Assembly: GCF_018614035.1 (NCBI RefSeq)
Contig: NZ_JAGGPA010000077.1
Span: 1-64,000, forward strand
DNA length: 64,000 nt
Source of the DNA: Streptomyces sp. ISL-96
GTDB lineage: Bacteria; Actinomycetota; Actinomycetes; Streptomycetales; Streptomycetaceae
Direction of reading: 5' to 3'
In this document: piece after piece, positions 27,039 to 36,157 of the stretch
Numbering within the stretch: position 1 is the stretch's first letter
Layout: the number at the start of each line of letters is the position of its first letter
Notes under the pieces: model-generated
The model's database searches: none
What the model saw: only the letters and a program-made list of their open reading frames with translations
Told to the model about the DNA's origin: nothing
Program-made: the position numbers and the translations under genes

Positions 27039-27922
27039 CACACCAGGAAAACGCCCCCCGGATGACACAAGCGCGGCGCATCACGTCGCCCGTCCACGTG
27101 GGCGGACCGGCCGGCCCCTGGCGCGAAGTCCGCCAGGCCCTCGAAGAGCGCGGCAATGCGGTCGTGTTCACCACCTGGGGGGAGTGGCTGACCGCAGTCG
27201 TCACCGAACCCCGGCTGCGCCTCATGCTGGGCCGTGACTGGGAGCGCTACCGGCGCACCACCGATCCCCTGGTGCGCTACCGGTTCGCCGCCGCGCGGCT
27301 CGCCCTCAAGTACACGGCGGCGGCTGCACTGGACACCGAGGCCGCAGAACTGGATCTCGCCTACAAGATCGGCGGGCGTCCGCATCTGCGCGGCCTGCGT
27401 CAGATCGATGTGAGTCTCACGCACACAGGCGAACTCATCGCGGTAGGCATCAGTCGCACCGGTAGGATCGGCGTCGACACCGAACCACTGTCGCGCATCC
27501 TGTCCTTCGATGTGATGTGCGCCCGGGCCTGTACGCCCGGAGAACAGGCCGCACTGAAAGGCATTGACGGCTCCCATCAGACGGCCGCCATGCTGCGCCT
27601 GTGGACCCTGAAAGAGGCCTACACCAAGGCACTGGGACAGGGACTCCGCTTGCAGTTCACCGAGTTCGGCTTCCCCACCGACGTCGAAGGAGAGATACCG
27701 ACGGGCCATGACAGGGGCCTGCTCGCGCCCGACGGCACCCCAGCCGCCGACGGTGCGTGGGCGTTCGGCACGTACCAGGCCCTGGACCGGTATCTGATCA
27801 GCGTGGCCTGCCACAACGCCAGCCCCGGCCCGGCACCCGGGACCGCCGACCGCGACATGTGCGACGAGAAAGCCATGAGTCTGGTGTCGCAGTTGCTGTC
27901 CGAGGAGCCCCGACCGCCGTAG
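27035..27922 (+). CDS. 4'-phosphopantetheinyl transferase (Sfp type)
   Basis: A protein of 295 residues (or 286 from the ATG at 27062). The family motifs are IGVDTEPLSR (Mg2+-binding Asp/Glu) and LWTLKEAYTKALGQGL (catalytic Lys). It transfers phosphopantetheine from CoA to the Ser of carrier proteins, turning apo- into holo-forms. A GTG at 27035 overlaps the previous stop as GTGA, which favours translational coupling; I take that start, with ATG 27062 the alternative. In this cluster the visible client is the ACP at 19097. The neighbouring condensation-domain protein has no carrier domain of its own, so a further carrier outside the window may exist. Confidence 0.92.
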   Translation: MTHQENAPRMTQARRITSPVHVGGPAGPWREVRQALEERGNAVVFTTWGEWLTAVVTEPRLRLMLGRDWERYRRTTDPLVRYRFAAARLALKYTAAAALDTEAAELDLAYKIGGRPHLRGLRQIDVSLTHTGELIAVGISRTGRIGVDTEPLSRILSFDVMCARACTPGEQAALKGIDGSHQTAAMLRLWTLKEAYTKALGQGLRLQFTEFGFPTDVEGEIPTGHDRGLLAPDGTPAADGAWAFGTYQALDRYLISVACHNASPGPAPGTADRDMCDEKAMSLVSQLLSEEPRPP

Positions 27923-28084
27923 GACCGCATCAGCCCCGCTCTCCGGCCGCTCCAGGATGTCTGGAGGCACGGGCACTCGCGCGGACACAGGGCTAACGTG
28001 CCCGATGCGCACGTCTGCAACAACGGGAGCACGACGAGGTACGTCCGGCTTACCTCGCGCACATCAACACAGAAGGGGGCGCCC

Positions 28085-31000
28085 ATGGCCAGCAGCCGCT
28101 CCACACATGCGTCAATGACCGTCGTCGCTGCAGGCCCGGTCCTGGAACTCCACGGCACCCCCGACGTCGGCGCGCTGGAGACGGCCCTCGCCCGCGTCGT
28201 CGCACGCCATCGGGACCTGCACAGCTGGCACATCGACACCATCGGCGCCGGCCACCTCGACGACGACGGTGTGCTGCGGGTCCACATGGAGCGACACGGC
28301 CCCGAGCACCACACCCTGCGCCTCACCAGCCACCACGACGAGCGACCCGCGGAACAGGGCCTGCACGCAGGGCTCCTCGCCGATCTTCTGACCAGGCCGA
28401 CCGGCCCTTCGCCACTCAGCCCCGGCCAGCACGACATCTTGCGTGCCGCACATGACGCGCTGGCCCGTGCGCACCACGGCGTTCTACTCCGGCTCCCACA
28501 CCCCGTCGATGAGAACGTCCTGCGCCTCGCACTCCGCACCGTCGTCGCCGCCCACCCGATGCTGTCCACCCGCCTCACCGCGACGCCCGATGGCCCGATG
28601 CTGCTCACTGCCGAAAAGGATCGCGGAACCGGGGAGGACGACCCGCTGCGGACAGTGGCGTTCACGGACCACGCCGCGTTCGACCGGGCCGTAGCCGCGA
28701 CCCGCCGCAGCCTCGACCCGCACACCGGGGTGCTGCGCGCCCTGCACGCCCGGTGCGACGATGACACACTCCCGGCCGGCGACCTGCTGTTCCTTGCCGT
28801 CCACGACCTCGCCGCCGACACTGTGTCCTGGCGCGTCCTGTTGGAGGACCTGGACACAGCGCTGGACTCGCTCACTGGCGGAACACCGCCCCAATTGGAG
28901 AGCGACGCAGGCCGGTTCGAGGAGTGGACCGAGCGGCTGCGCGCGATGACCATCAAGGATGACGAAGCCACCCATGCAGGCGGCGATGCCGGCGGACCGG
29001 CCGCCGCTGCTCCGCTGTCCGCGCCTCGGGCCGACGGCCCTGAGGTACGCCGTACCGAATTCGTACTGCCGGCGGAGAAGACCACGACGCTCACCGGAGT
29101 CCTCCCGGCCCGCTACGGGCTCGCCGCCGCCGAACTACTCGCAGGAGCGTTCGGCCAGGCCCTTGCCCGCTGGCGCGACACCCACGACGTGGCCTTCCAC
29201 GTGCGCACCGACGGGCGCGCCGACCTGCCGGGATACGCTCGCGCTGTGGGCGGGTACACCTGCGTACGCCCGATACGCCTCGACAGTAATCGGCGCCTGG
29301 CGCCCGACCGCTATCTCGCCGCTGTCGTGCCCGCGCTCACCCCTGACGACGGCCCGTTCGGCGCCGTCTCCGCATGGCCATCCGCCACAGTCCCGGCGCG
29401 GCCCGGCGGGCTGCCCGCAGCGTCGGTCTGCTTCACCCACCACCCACCGGCGGAACTGCTTCCGTGTTCCACCCGCTTCACTCTTGTCGGCCCCGAACCC
29501 GTTCGGTTGCCCGAGCCAGCCGACGGCGCTTCCGTGTACGGGGTCGAGGTTCGCAGCCACGTCGAGCACGGCAGGCTTCACATCCGGGCTACGTGGTACC
29601 CCCACGACGGTGTTGACGAAACATCCGTCGATGCCCTGTGCGGCCACCTGCGCTCCGTGCTGGAGTGGTTGGCAGACGCAGGGACGGAGGAAACACCCGC
29701 ACCCTCCGCCGGGCCGGCCCTCGCTGCCACCCCCGGCCAGCGGGAGATGCTTGCGCAGTCCCTCGCTCGCCCCGGTGCGGGGCACCACATTGAGCAACTC
29801 CACTGGACCTGGCACGGACCGCTGAACATTGAGCGGTTCACCGCTGCGTGGCAAGCCGTGTTCGACAGTGAAACACTGCTGCGCGCCGCCTTCCACCACC
29901 GTGACCGGTCCCGGATCGTGCTGCACGACCGGGCCACCCCCCAGGTCGTACGACTGGCGAACAGCGACGTCAGCTGGAACCGGCTGCTGGAAGACGACCG
30001 CCGCCGTGGCATCGACCTGTACCGGCCGGGAGCACTGCGGGTCACCCTGCTCGGGGGGCCTCCGGGCGACGGCGACGCGGAGGCGACGACGCGGGTCCTG
30101 CTTACCTACCATCACGCGCTCGTCGACAACTGGAGCATCTACGGACTACTGCGCAACTTCTACCGCGCTTACCTCCACTACGGTTACCTCGGCGGCGGCG
30201 AGCGCCGTCCCGACCTGCGCGACTACGCCCGCTGGCTCGCCGGACAGGATCTTTTCCCGGCCCGCGATTTCTGGAGACGTGCGGCGCCTGGGCCTGGTTC
30301 GGCAGTGCACCCGGCCCGCGCTGGGGCACCCACGCGGCTCACCGGTTTCGGACGCACATCGAGACGGCTGTCACAGACCGACGCCGAACGGCTCGTTCAC
30401 TGGGCAGCGTCCCATGGCGCAACCGAGAGCACAGCGCTGCAGGCCGCCTGGGCGCTGCTGTTGCACCGCGCCACCGGCGCCACCGGTCCGACAACGGTGA
30501 GCTTCGGGATCTCCGTCAGCGGCCGCGGCATCCACCTGGAAGGCGTCGAGCGCTTGCCCGGGCCGCTGCGCAGCGTCCTGCCGATGACTGTCGACGTTGA
30601 TCCGGCATCCACCGTGCCCCACCTACTGGCCGCATTGCGTGACAAAGCGTTCGACATGGCCGCGTACGAGTGGATCGCCGCAGAGCAGGTACGCCAATGG
30701 AATGATTGCGCGTCTATCGAAGAGCTCTTCGGTAGCGCACTCGTCTTCGATCTCCGCAAGCGCCCATCGGACGACTCCGGGGCAGAACTCGCCGCCCACG
30801 GCGTTCGCATCGGGTGGCCACAAAGTGTCAGCGCCACCAGCCCGTTGCCGATCACACTGGTCATTCGCTACGACCACCTCGGCAGCCTGGTGATGGAAGC
30901 GGTCCACGACCGCACCCGCCTTACTGACGCCGAGGCGTCGAAGATCCTCGCGCAGAGCAGGCAACTGCTCCAGGCGTTCGTCAATCGAGCCGACACGACC

Positions 31001-31525
31001 AGGCCCATCACCGAGGTGCTGCACACGCTGCTCGACGCCGACGTGCCGGAGATGGCGGCCGCACCGAGGCCCGACCACGGTGCGCTGACCGAGCTGCGCG
31101 AGGGCGAGGGGCCCAACGCCGGGACCGTGTGTCTTGTCCCACCGCCGGGTGCCACGCACGCCTGCTACAGCGCTCTTCTACCGAAGCACACAGGACCCGA
31201 ACAGCTGCTAGCCGTGCGCTCCGCCACCGACGCGCCCGATCAGGTGGCTCACGCCTTGCGCACCGTACTCGCCCCAGACAGCCGCCTGGTACTGGCCGGC
31301 TGGTCGGGCAGTGGTCATCTCGCGCATGAGATCGCCCGGCGCGTCACCGGTGACGACCGGGCCTGTCCGCTCGTGGTGACACACGGCGCAGGGCCAGCAG
31401 ATGCCGCCGGCCTGGCCCGCACCCTCACCCGACCGGTCAGGGGGCAGGACGAGGCGGCGCCCCGACCGGACCACGGCGGTCGTCACCCTACGGACCACGC
31501 ACCAGATCTCGGAGGGAGTCGATGA
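28085..31525 (+). CDS. Stand-alone C-C-thioesterase NRPS-like protein, truncated TE
   Basis: A 1,146-residue protein with two condensation-type domains and a thioesterase stub, but no adenylation or carrier domain. The first domain carries HDLAADTVSW at about 240-249. The active HHxxxDG pattern is lost, with the second His replaced by Asp, so it is probably inactive. The second has HHALVDNWS at 676-684, with the catalytic His kept. From about residue 1005 a thioesterase fold begins (VCLVPPPGATHACYSALL) and reaches the nucleophile GWSGSG (Ser1074). It ends only 72 residues later, without the acid and His of a triad. ATG 28085 follows AGAAGGGGG. It could acylate or amidate the polyketide using an external carrier. 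Confidence 0.78.
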   Translation: MASSRSTHASMTVVAAGPVLELHGTPDVGALETALARVVARHRDLHSWHIDTIGAGHLDDDGVLRVHMERHGPEHHTLRLTSHHDERPAEQGLHAGLLADLLTRPTGPSPLSPGQHDILRAAHDALARAHHGVLLRLPHPVDENVLRLALRTVVAAHPMLSTRLTATPDGPMLLTAEKDRGTGEDDPLRTVAFTDHAAFDRAVAATRRSLDPHTGVLRALHARCDDDTLPAGDLLFLAVHDLAADTVSWRVLLEDLDTALDSLTGGTPPQLESDAGRFEEWTERLRAMTIKDDEATHAGGDAGGPAAAAPLSAPRADGPEVRRTEFVLPAEKTTTLTGVLPARYGLAAAELLAGAFGQALARWRDTHDVAFHVRTDGRADLPGYARAVGGYTCVRPIRLDSNRRLAPDRYLAAVVPALTPDDGPFGAVSAWPSATVPARPGGLPAASVCFTHHPPAELLPCSTRFTLVGPEPVRLPEPADGASVYGVEVRSHVEHGRLHIRATWYPHDGVDETSVDALCGHLRSVLEWLADAGTEETPAPSAGPALAATPGQREMLAQSLARPGAGHHIEQLHWTWHGPLNIERFTAAWQAVFDSETLLRAAFHHRDRSRIVLHDRATPQVVRLANSDVSWNRLLEDDRRRGIDLYRPGALRVTLLGGPPGDGDAEATTRVLLTYHHALVDNWSIYGLLRNFYRAYLHYGYLGGGERRPDLRDYARWLAGQDLFPARDFWRRAAPGPGSAVHPARAGAPTRLTGFGRTSRRLSQTDAERLVHWAASHGATESTALQAAWALLLHRATGATGPTTVSFGISVSGRGIHLEGVERLPGPLRSVLPMTVDVDPASTVPHLLAALRDKAFDMAAYEWIAAEQVRQWNDCASIEELFGSALVFDLRKRPSDDSGAELAAHGVRIGWPQSVSATSPLPITLVIRYDHLGSLVMEAVHDRTRLTDAEASKILAQSRQLLQAFVNRADTTRPITEVLHTLLDADVPEMAAAPRPDHGALTELREGEGPNAGTVCLVPPPGATHACYSALLPKHTGPEQLLAVRSATDAPDQVAHALRTVLAPDSRLVLAGWSGSGHLAHEIARRVTGDDRACPLVVTHGAGPADAAGLARTLTRPVRGQDEAAPRPDHGGRHPTDHAPDLGGSR

Positions 31526-32240
31526 GAATACTGCGAAGCAGATCGTGGCGCGCACAACGCTGCGACCGGTGCCCATCTGACGGCTGTCGACCACTCGATC
31601 GCTGAACTGCGCCATGTCATAGGCCAGTACACGGACGCCGGCGTGCGTGACGTACTCGCCCTGCGCGGCGATCCTCCAGGTGACCCGCGCGGCGTGTGGC
31701 GCCCCCACCCCCAGGGCGTCACTTACGCCTGCGAACTTGTCGAACTCGTACGGTCACTCGGCGACTTCAGTATCGGGGTGGCTGCCTTCCCTGAAATGCA
31801 TCCGCGCTCAACGGACTGGGGACGCCGACATCCGCCACTTCGTCGCAAAGTGCCGCGCGGGCGCCGACTACGCGATCACCCAGATGTTCTTCCATGTCGA
31901 GGAGTACTTGCGGCTGCGCGACCGAGTTGTGGCGGCGGGCTGCGACACCCCGATCATCCCGGAGATCATGCCGGCGACGGACGTGCGCCAGATCCGCCGC
32001 TTCGTCGAACTCAGCGGCGCTGCCTTCCCCGACGACCTGGCGCGTCACCTGGAGGCGGCACGCAACAATGCCGAGGGCGCCCCCAGCCTACACTACATCA
32101 CCCTCAACCGCTCCACCGCCACTCTGGACATTCACCGCCGCATCCAAGCCTCCTTGACAGCGGGTACCGTGGCGCCGAGCCGCAACCCCGGCCCCCGCAT
32201 GAGCGTTCCTCGAGCCGTACCTGCTGCACTCCCAGCGTGA
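31516..32240 (+). pseudogene. metF: Broken 5,10-methylenetetrahydrofolate reductase gene
   Basis: Three segments give an MTHFR protein without its first ~70-80 residues. One reads ENTAKQIVARTTLRPV; after a lost base near 31575 comes HLTAVDHSIAELRHVIGQ and LALRGDPPGDP. After an extra G near 31820 comes ADIRHFVAKCRAGADYAITQ, then PEIMPATDVRQIRRF and the C-terminal LHYITLNRSTATLDIH. MTHFR makes the methyl donor for methionine synthase. The 5' end is cut off exactly where the upstream thioesterase domain is also cut off. The two single-base changes could be sequencing errors; the 5' loss could not. Confidence 0.82.
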
Positions 32241-32279
32241 ATCCCGGCCGCATCCGAGCCGACAGCTGGAGGGCTAGCC

Positions 32280-33512
32280 ATGAAAACCGACCACACCTGC
32301 ATGAGGTTGGGGGCGCTCCTGTCCGCTCCCGCACTCGGCTACCACCCCGCCGCCTGGCGCCACCCGGACGTCCGGCCCGAACACAGTCTCAGCTTCGACC
32401 ATTACCGTGATCTTGCGCATGCCGCCGAGCGGGGCAGATTCGACATGGTCCTCCTCACGGAGGCGGTGGGGGAGCCCGCCCACGACGGGAAGACGGACGA
32501 ACTCCGCCGCCAGAGTCACATGGCGTATCTGGAACCGCTGACACTCCTTTCCGCGCTGGCCGTGCACACCCGGCACATCGGTCTCGCGGCCACCGTGACG
32601 ACCACCTGCCACGAGCCGTTTCCGGTCGCCCGGACGCTCGCCTCGCTCGACTTCATCAGCGGCGGCCGCTGCGGCTGGCACATCACCGTCCCCGTCACCG
32701 ACGCCGAGGCCCGGAACTTCGGCATGGAACAGCGCCCCGGAGAGGCCATGGGTTACCACCGGGCGCATGAGTTCCTGGCGGTCACCACTCGGCTATGGGA
32801 CGGCTGGGAGGACGACGCCTTCGTCTACGACCAGGCCGCCGGCCGCTACTTCGACCCCGACAAACTCCACGTACCCGACCATCGGGGCGAGCACTTCCAG
32901 GTGCGCGGCCCGCTCAACATCGCCCGCCCCCCACAAGGCCGCCCCGTCCTTGTGCACTCGGCAGGAACCTCTTCCGACGGGGACGACCTCGCCGCGGGGT
33001 GGGCTGACGTAGTCCTGACCGGGCGCCGAACTCTGAAGCAAGCGCAGGGCGCCTACCGCGCCCTGCGCGAGCTGATCACGGGCTGCGGACGCAACCCGGA
33101 CGAGGTGAGGATCATGTCGACCGTGTCCCTGGTCACCGGCCGCACACAGTCCGAGGCCGAGGACGCCTACGGGGCACTCGAGAACCTCCTCGACCCCGAT
33201 ATCCGCCGCGAAACGCCGGCCGGCGGCCGCGGCCCCTTGTTCCTTATCGGCACTCCCCGGAGCATCGCCGACGAACTGGAGGAGTGGTTCACGCAGGGGG
33301 CCGCCGACGGGTTTATGTTCATGCCCAGTCATCTGCCGCACGGACTCACCGACATTGTCGACCTCGTCGTCCCCGAGCTGCAACGACGTGGCCTGGTCCG
33401 CACCCGCTACGAAGGGCCGACCCTGCGCGACCATCTCGGCCTGCCTCGCCCCGAGCCGGCACGCCCAAGCGGCCCCCGGTCCGCTCTTGAGCGCATCTCC
33501 AAGGGGTCTTGA
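32280..33512 (+). CDS. NtaA/SnaA/DszA-type FMN-dependent monooxygenase
   Basis: A 410-residue luciferase-like monooxygenase of the two-component class. Family features include the N-terminal WRHPDVRPEHSLSFDHY, ERGRFDMVLLTEA, the FMN-site run SGGRCGWHITVPVTDAEARN and LVHSAGTSSDGDDLAAGWAD. These enzymes use reduced FMN from a separate reductase to oxidise amines, sulfur compounds or ketones. No partner reductase is adjacent; the split-barrel protein at 52931 is a conceivable but unproven partner. The ATG at 32280 follows GGAGGG. It is the first gene after the decayed metF and probably begins the tailoring run that continues rightward. Confidence 0.85.
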   Translation: MKTDHTCMRLGALLSAPALGYHPAAWRHPDVRPEHSLSFDHYRDLAHAAERGRFDMVLLTEAVGEPAHDGKTDELRRQSHMAYLEPLTLLSALAVHTRHIGLAATVTTTCHEPFPVARTLASLDFISGGRCGWHITVPVTDAEARNFGMEQRPGEAMGYHRAHEFLAVTTRLWDGWEDDAFVYDQAAGRYFDPDKLHVPDHRGEHFQVRGPLNIARPPQGRPVLVHSAGTSSDGDDLAAGWADVVLTGRRTLKQAQGAYRALRELITGCGRNPDEVRIMSTVSLVTGRTQSEAEDAYGALENLLDPDIRRETPAGGRGPLFLIGTPRSIADELEEWFTQGAADGFMFMPSHLPHGLTDIVDLVVPELQRRGLVRTRYEGPTLRDHLGLPRPEPARPSGPRSALERISKGS

Positions 33513-33572
33513 GCCCCTCGTGTGACCGTGGGCCGTCCGACATCGCGTATCGGAAGTCGAGGAGGACCATCC

Positions 33573-33842
33573 ATGCCCGCACAGACGACCAGGTCCTCGG
33601 TAACGGAGGGGCACGTGGATTCCTGGCCCAAAATGGCCGCTTTCCTGCGGTGGGTCGGTCAGTCGCTGGTCGCGGCCGGCGCCATCTGGGTTTACGTTCC
33701 CCCGCCCCAGGATCCGGCCGAGGAGTGGATGCTGTCCCAGCCCCCGCCGGGCCACCCCGAGCAGCTTCGCTCCGACCTCCCGCTCACCGCGGAAGAACGG
33801 GACCTGGCGCGTCGGCTGTCGAACCCGAAGGAGACCGCGTGA
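33573..33842 (+). CDS. Small conserved Streptomyces protein (DUF6059-like)
   Basis: An 89-residue protein from an ATG at 33573 with ribosome site GAGGAGG. A likely hydrophobic helix (FLRWVGQSLVAAGAIWVYV, residues ~25-43) precedes a Pro-rich, then charged C-terminal half ending in LTAEERDLARRL. Small proteins of this shape occur beside acyl-CoA carboxylase genes in polyketide clusters. Here the stop overlaps the GTG start of the carboxylase beta gene (GTGA). That coupling suggests a role with the carboxylase, perhaps membrane tethering, but this is inference. Confidence 0.7.
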   Translation: MPAQTTRSSVTEGHVDSWPKMAAFLRWVGQSLVAAGAIWVYVPPPQDPAEEWMLSQPPPGHPEQLRSDLPLTAEERDLARRLSNPKETA

Positions 33843-35407
33843 TCACCGACACCGCAGCCTCGACACCTGACCGATTGGCCGAACTCGCCCAGCTCAAGGA
33901 ACAGGCGGCCAACGGCCCCGACGAGCAGGCGACGGCCCGGCAGCACGCGAAGGGAAAACTCACCGCCCGCGAGCGCATCGACCTCCTGCTGGACGAAGGG
34001 TCGTTCCATGAGATCGAGGCCCTGCGCAGGCATCGTGCAACCGGCTTCGGACTGGAGAGCAAACGCCCCTACACCGACGGTGTGATCACCGGATGGGGCA
34101 CCGTCCATGGGCGTACCGTCTTCGTCTACGCCCATGACTTCCGGATCTTCGGTGGTGCACTCGGCGAAGCGCACGCCACCAAGATTCACAAAATCATGGA
34201 CATGGCCCTCGCTGCTGGTGCGCCACTGGTGTCCCTCAACGACGGCGCCGGCGCCCGTATCCAGGAGGGCGTCACCGCACTCGCTGGCTACGGCGGCATC
34301 TTCCAGCGAAACACCCGCGCCTCCGGCGTGATCCCGCAGATCTCCGTGATGCTCGGCCCGTGTGCGGGCGGCGCCGCCTACTCGCCCGCCCTCACCGACT
34401 TCGTGTTCATGGTTCGCGAGACCTCGCAGATGTTCATCACCGGACCGGACGTCGTCAGGGCCGTCACCGGTGAGGAGATCACCCAGAACGGGCTCGGCGG
34501 AGCCGACATCCATGCGGCCGTGTCTGGCGTCGCGGCCTTCGCCTACGACGAAGAGGCCGCATGCCTGGAGGACGTACGGTTCCTGCTCTCCCTGCTGCCT
34601 TCCAACAACCGTGAAACGGCCCTCCGTCAGCCCTCGGACGACCCGGCCGACCGGCTCAACGAGGCGCTGCACGACATTGTCCCGGGCAACGCCAACCAGG
34701 CGTACGACGTACGCGCGGTCATCGAGGAGATCGTCGACGACGGCGAGTACTTCGAAATCCAGCCGGACTGGGCGACCAACGTCGTGTGCGCCCTGACCCG
34801 CCTCGACGGCCATGTCACGGGCATCGTAGCCAACCAGCCCGCAGCCTTCGCCGGCGTGCTGGACATCCATGCCAGCGAGAAGGCCGCTCGTTTCGTGCAG
34901 TTCTGCGACGCCTTCTCCATCCCTCTGGTAACCCTGGTCGACGTCCCGGGTTTCCTGCCGGGTGTGGGCCAGGAGCACGGCGGCATCATCCGGCACGGTG
35001 CCAAGTTGCTGTACGCGTACTGCAACGCGACCGTCCCGCGGGTACAGCTGATCATGCGCAAGGCGTACGGCGGCGCGTACATCGTCATGGATTCACGTTC
35101 CATTGGCGCGGATCTCTCGCTGGCGTGGCCGACCAACGAGATCGCGGTCATGGGCGCCGAGGGGGCAGCCAACGTGATCTTCCGCCGGCAGATCGCCGCA
35201 GCCGACGACCCGGACGCCGTACGGGCCCAAAAGATCAAAGAGTACCAGACCGAGCTGATGCACCCTTACTACGCCGCCGAGCGCGGGTTGGTGGACGACG
35301 TCATCGACCCCGCCGAGACCCGCTCCGTACTCATCGGCGCGCTCGCCATGCTGCGGTCCAAGTACGCGGACATCCCCTCACGCAAGCACGGCAACCCGCC
35401 GGTATGA
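33839..35407 (+). CDS. Acyl-CoA carboxylase beta (carboxyltransferase) subunit
   Basis: A 522-residue carboxyltransferase of the AccD/PccB type. Motifs seen are KGKLTARERIDLLLDEGSF, the oxyanion glycines GYGGIFQRN and GPCAGGAAYSPALTDF, and VDVPGFLPGVGQEHGGIIRH with RKAYGGAYIVM in the C-terminal half. With a biotinylated alpha subunit (none in this window) it carboxylates acetyl- or propionyl-CoA to extender units. The GTG at 33839 is coupled to the small gene before it, and the stop overlaps an ATG of the epsilon reading frame. Location in the cluster indicates dedicated malonyl-CoA supply. Confidence 0.95.
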   Translation: MITDTAASTPDRLAELAQLKEQAANGPDEQATARQHAKGKLTARERIDLLLDEGSFHEIEALRRHRATGFGLESKRPYTDGVITGWGTVHGRTVFVYAHDFRIFGGALGEAHATKIHKIMDMALAAGAPLVSLNDGAGARIQEGVTALAGYGGIFQRNTRASGVIPQISVMLGPCAGGAAYSPALTDFVFMVRETSQMFITGPDVVRAVTGEEITQNGLGGADIHAAVSGVAAFAYDEEAACLEDVRFLLSLLPSNNRETALRQPSDDPADRLNEALHDIVPGNANQAYDVRAVIEEIVDDGEYFEIQPDWATNVVCALTRLDGHVTGIVANQPAAFAGVLDIHASEKAARFVQFCDAFSIPLVTLVDVPGFLPGVGQEHGGIIRHGAKLLYAYCNATVPRVQLIMRKAYGGAYIVMDSRSIGADLSLAWPTNEIAVMGAEGAANVIFRRQIAAADDPDAVRAQKIKEYQTELMHPYYAAERGLVDDVIDPAETRSVLIGALAMLRSKYADIPSRKHGNPPV

Positions 35408-35427
35408 CGGGCCGGGAGGCACAGACC

Positions 35428-35625
35428 ATGACCACCTGGCAGATCACCAGAGGCACCCCCTCCGCGGAGGAGACCGCCGCCCTCACCGCGGTTCTCACGG
35501 CCGTCCTGACCCAGCGGGCCACCGCCGTTCAGGCGTCGGCCACAGAGACGAAGACGGGCGAAGCCGGCTGGCACCGGCCGCACCGCAACCCGCACCCGTC
35601 CGCCGGCATGTGGCGCGGCAGGTGA
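35428..35625 (+). CDS. Acyl-CoA carboxylase epsilon-like subunit
   Basis: A 65-residue protein beginning MTTWQITRGTPSAEETAALT, the usual opening of actinobacterial epsilon subunits, followed by an Ala/Thr-rich helix and a C-terminal Trp/Pro segment. Epsilon subunits stabilise or stimulate the alpha-beta carboxylase complex. I chose the ATG at 35428, which has GGGAGG nine bases upstream; an ATG at 35404 overlapping the beta-subunit stop would add eight residues. Confidence 0.8.
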   Translation: MTTWQITRGTPSAEETAALTAVLTAVLTQRATAVQASATETKTGEAGWHRPHRNPHPSAGMWRGR

Positions 35626-35731
35626 CTTCGAGACTCGGCTGCAGGGCCGTTCAAGTGCCGCTCCAGCCAGAGGCGGAACCGTACCCGATGGCACACCCAC
35701 GCAAACTGAGACCCACGTCAGGAGAATCACC

Positions 35732-36100
35732 ATGACCGACGCGAGGCTTGTCGGAACCTGGACCACGGAGCTGGAGGACGACGGCAAGTCCGTGTTCGGA
35801 CTGGCGTCCTTCACGGGCGGCGGCGGCGTCACCTGCTACCAGGTCAACGCCAAGAACATCGGCCTGGGCAACTGGGAGTCCACCGGAAAGGACTCCTTCC
35901 ACTACAACTTCCACATCCTCGCAGTGAATCCGGAGGGCGAGCACGTCGGCGAGGCCCACGTCTTCGTCACCGGCGAGTTCGTCTCCGACGACCGCTGGGA
36001 GGGCACCGGCGGCGCCAACTTCTACTCACCCTCCGGTGACCTCCTGCGCGGCCACGAAGGCTCCAAGGTCACTGCCCGCAAGTTCGGCATCGACAAGTAG
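35732..36100 (+). CDS. Lipocalin-like small beta-barrel protein, unknown role
   Basis: A 122-residue soluble protein with alternating beta-type segments. It begins with LVGTWTTEL, a G-x-W pattern usual at the start of lipocalin-like barrels, followed by FTGGGGVTCYQVN, WESTGKDSFHYNF and GEAHVFVTGEFV. There is no signal peptide, so it acts in the cytoplasm. Such proteins appear in some aromatic polyketide clusters without a settled function; binding a late intermediate or acting as a cyclase are options. ATG 35732 follows AGGAGAATCACC. It stands alone between the carboxylase and oxidase genes. Confidence 0.6.
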   Translation: MTDARLVGTWTTELEDDGKSVFGLASFTGGGGVTCYQVNAKNIGLGNWESTGKDSFHYNFHILAVNPEGEHVGEAHVFVTGEFVSDDRWEGTGGANFYSPSGDLLRGHEGSKVTARKFGIDK

Positions 36101-36157
36101 ACCTCAGCCGACAGGCCCTGTACCCCGGACCGGGAACCAATCCGAGGAGAGACTCCC

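Noticed and set aside
27061..27225. Phosphopantetheinyl transferase start at ATG 27062
   Set aside because: Not excluded, but the GTG at 27035 overlapping the previous stop fits the coupled style of this operon better.
27950..27966. Short hairpin CTCCAG/CTGGAG after the phosphopantetheinyl transferase gene
   Set aside because: Only six base pairs; too weak to call a terminator or operator.
31516..32240. metF frame changes as certain mutations
   Set aside because: The lost base near 31575 and the extra G near 31820 could be sequencing errors; only the 5' truncation is taken as firm.
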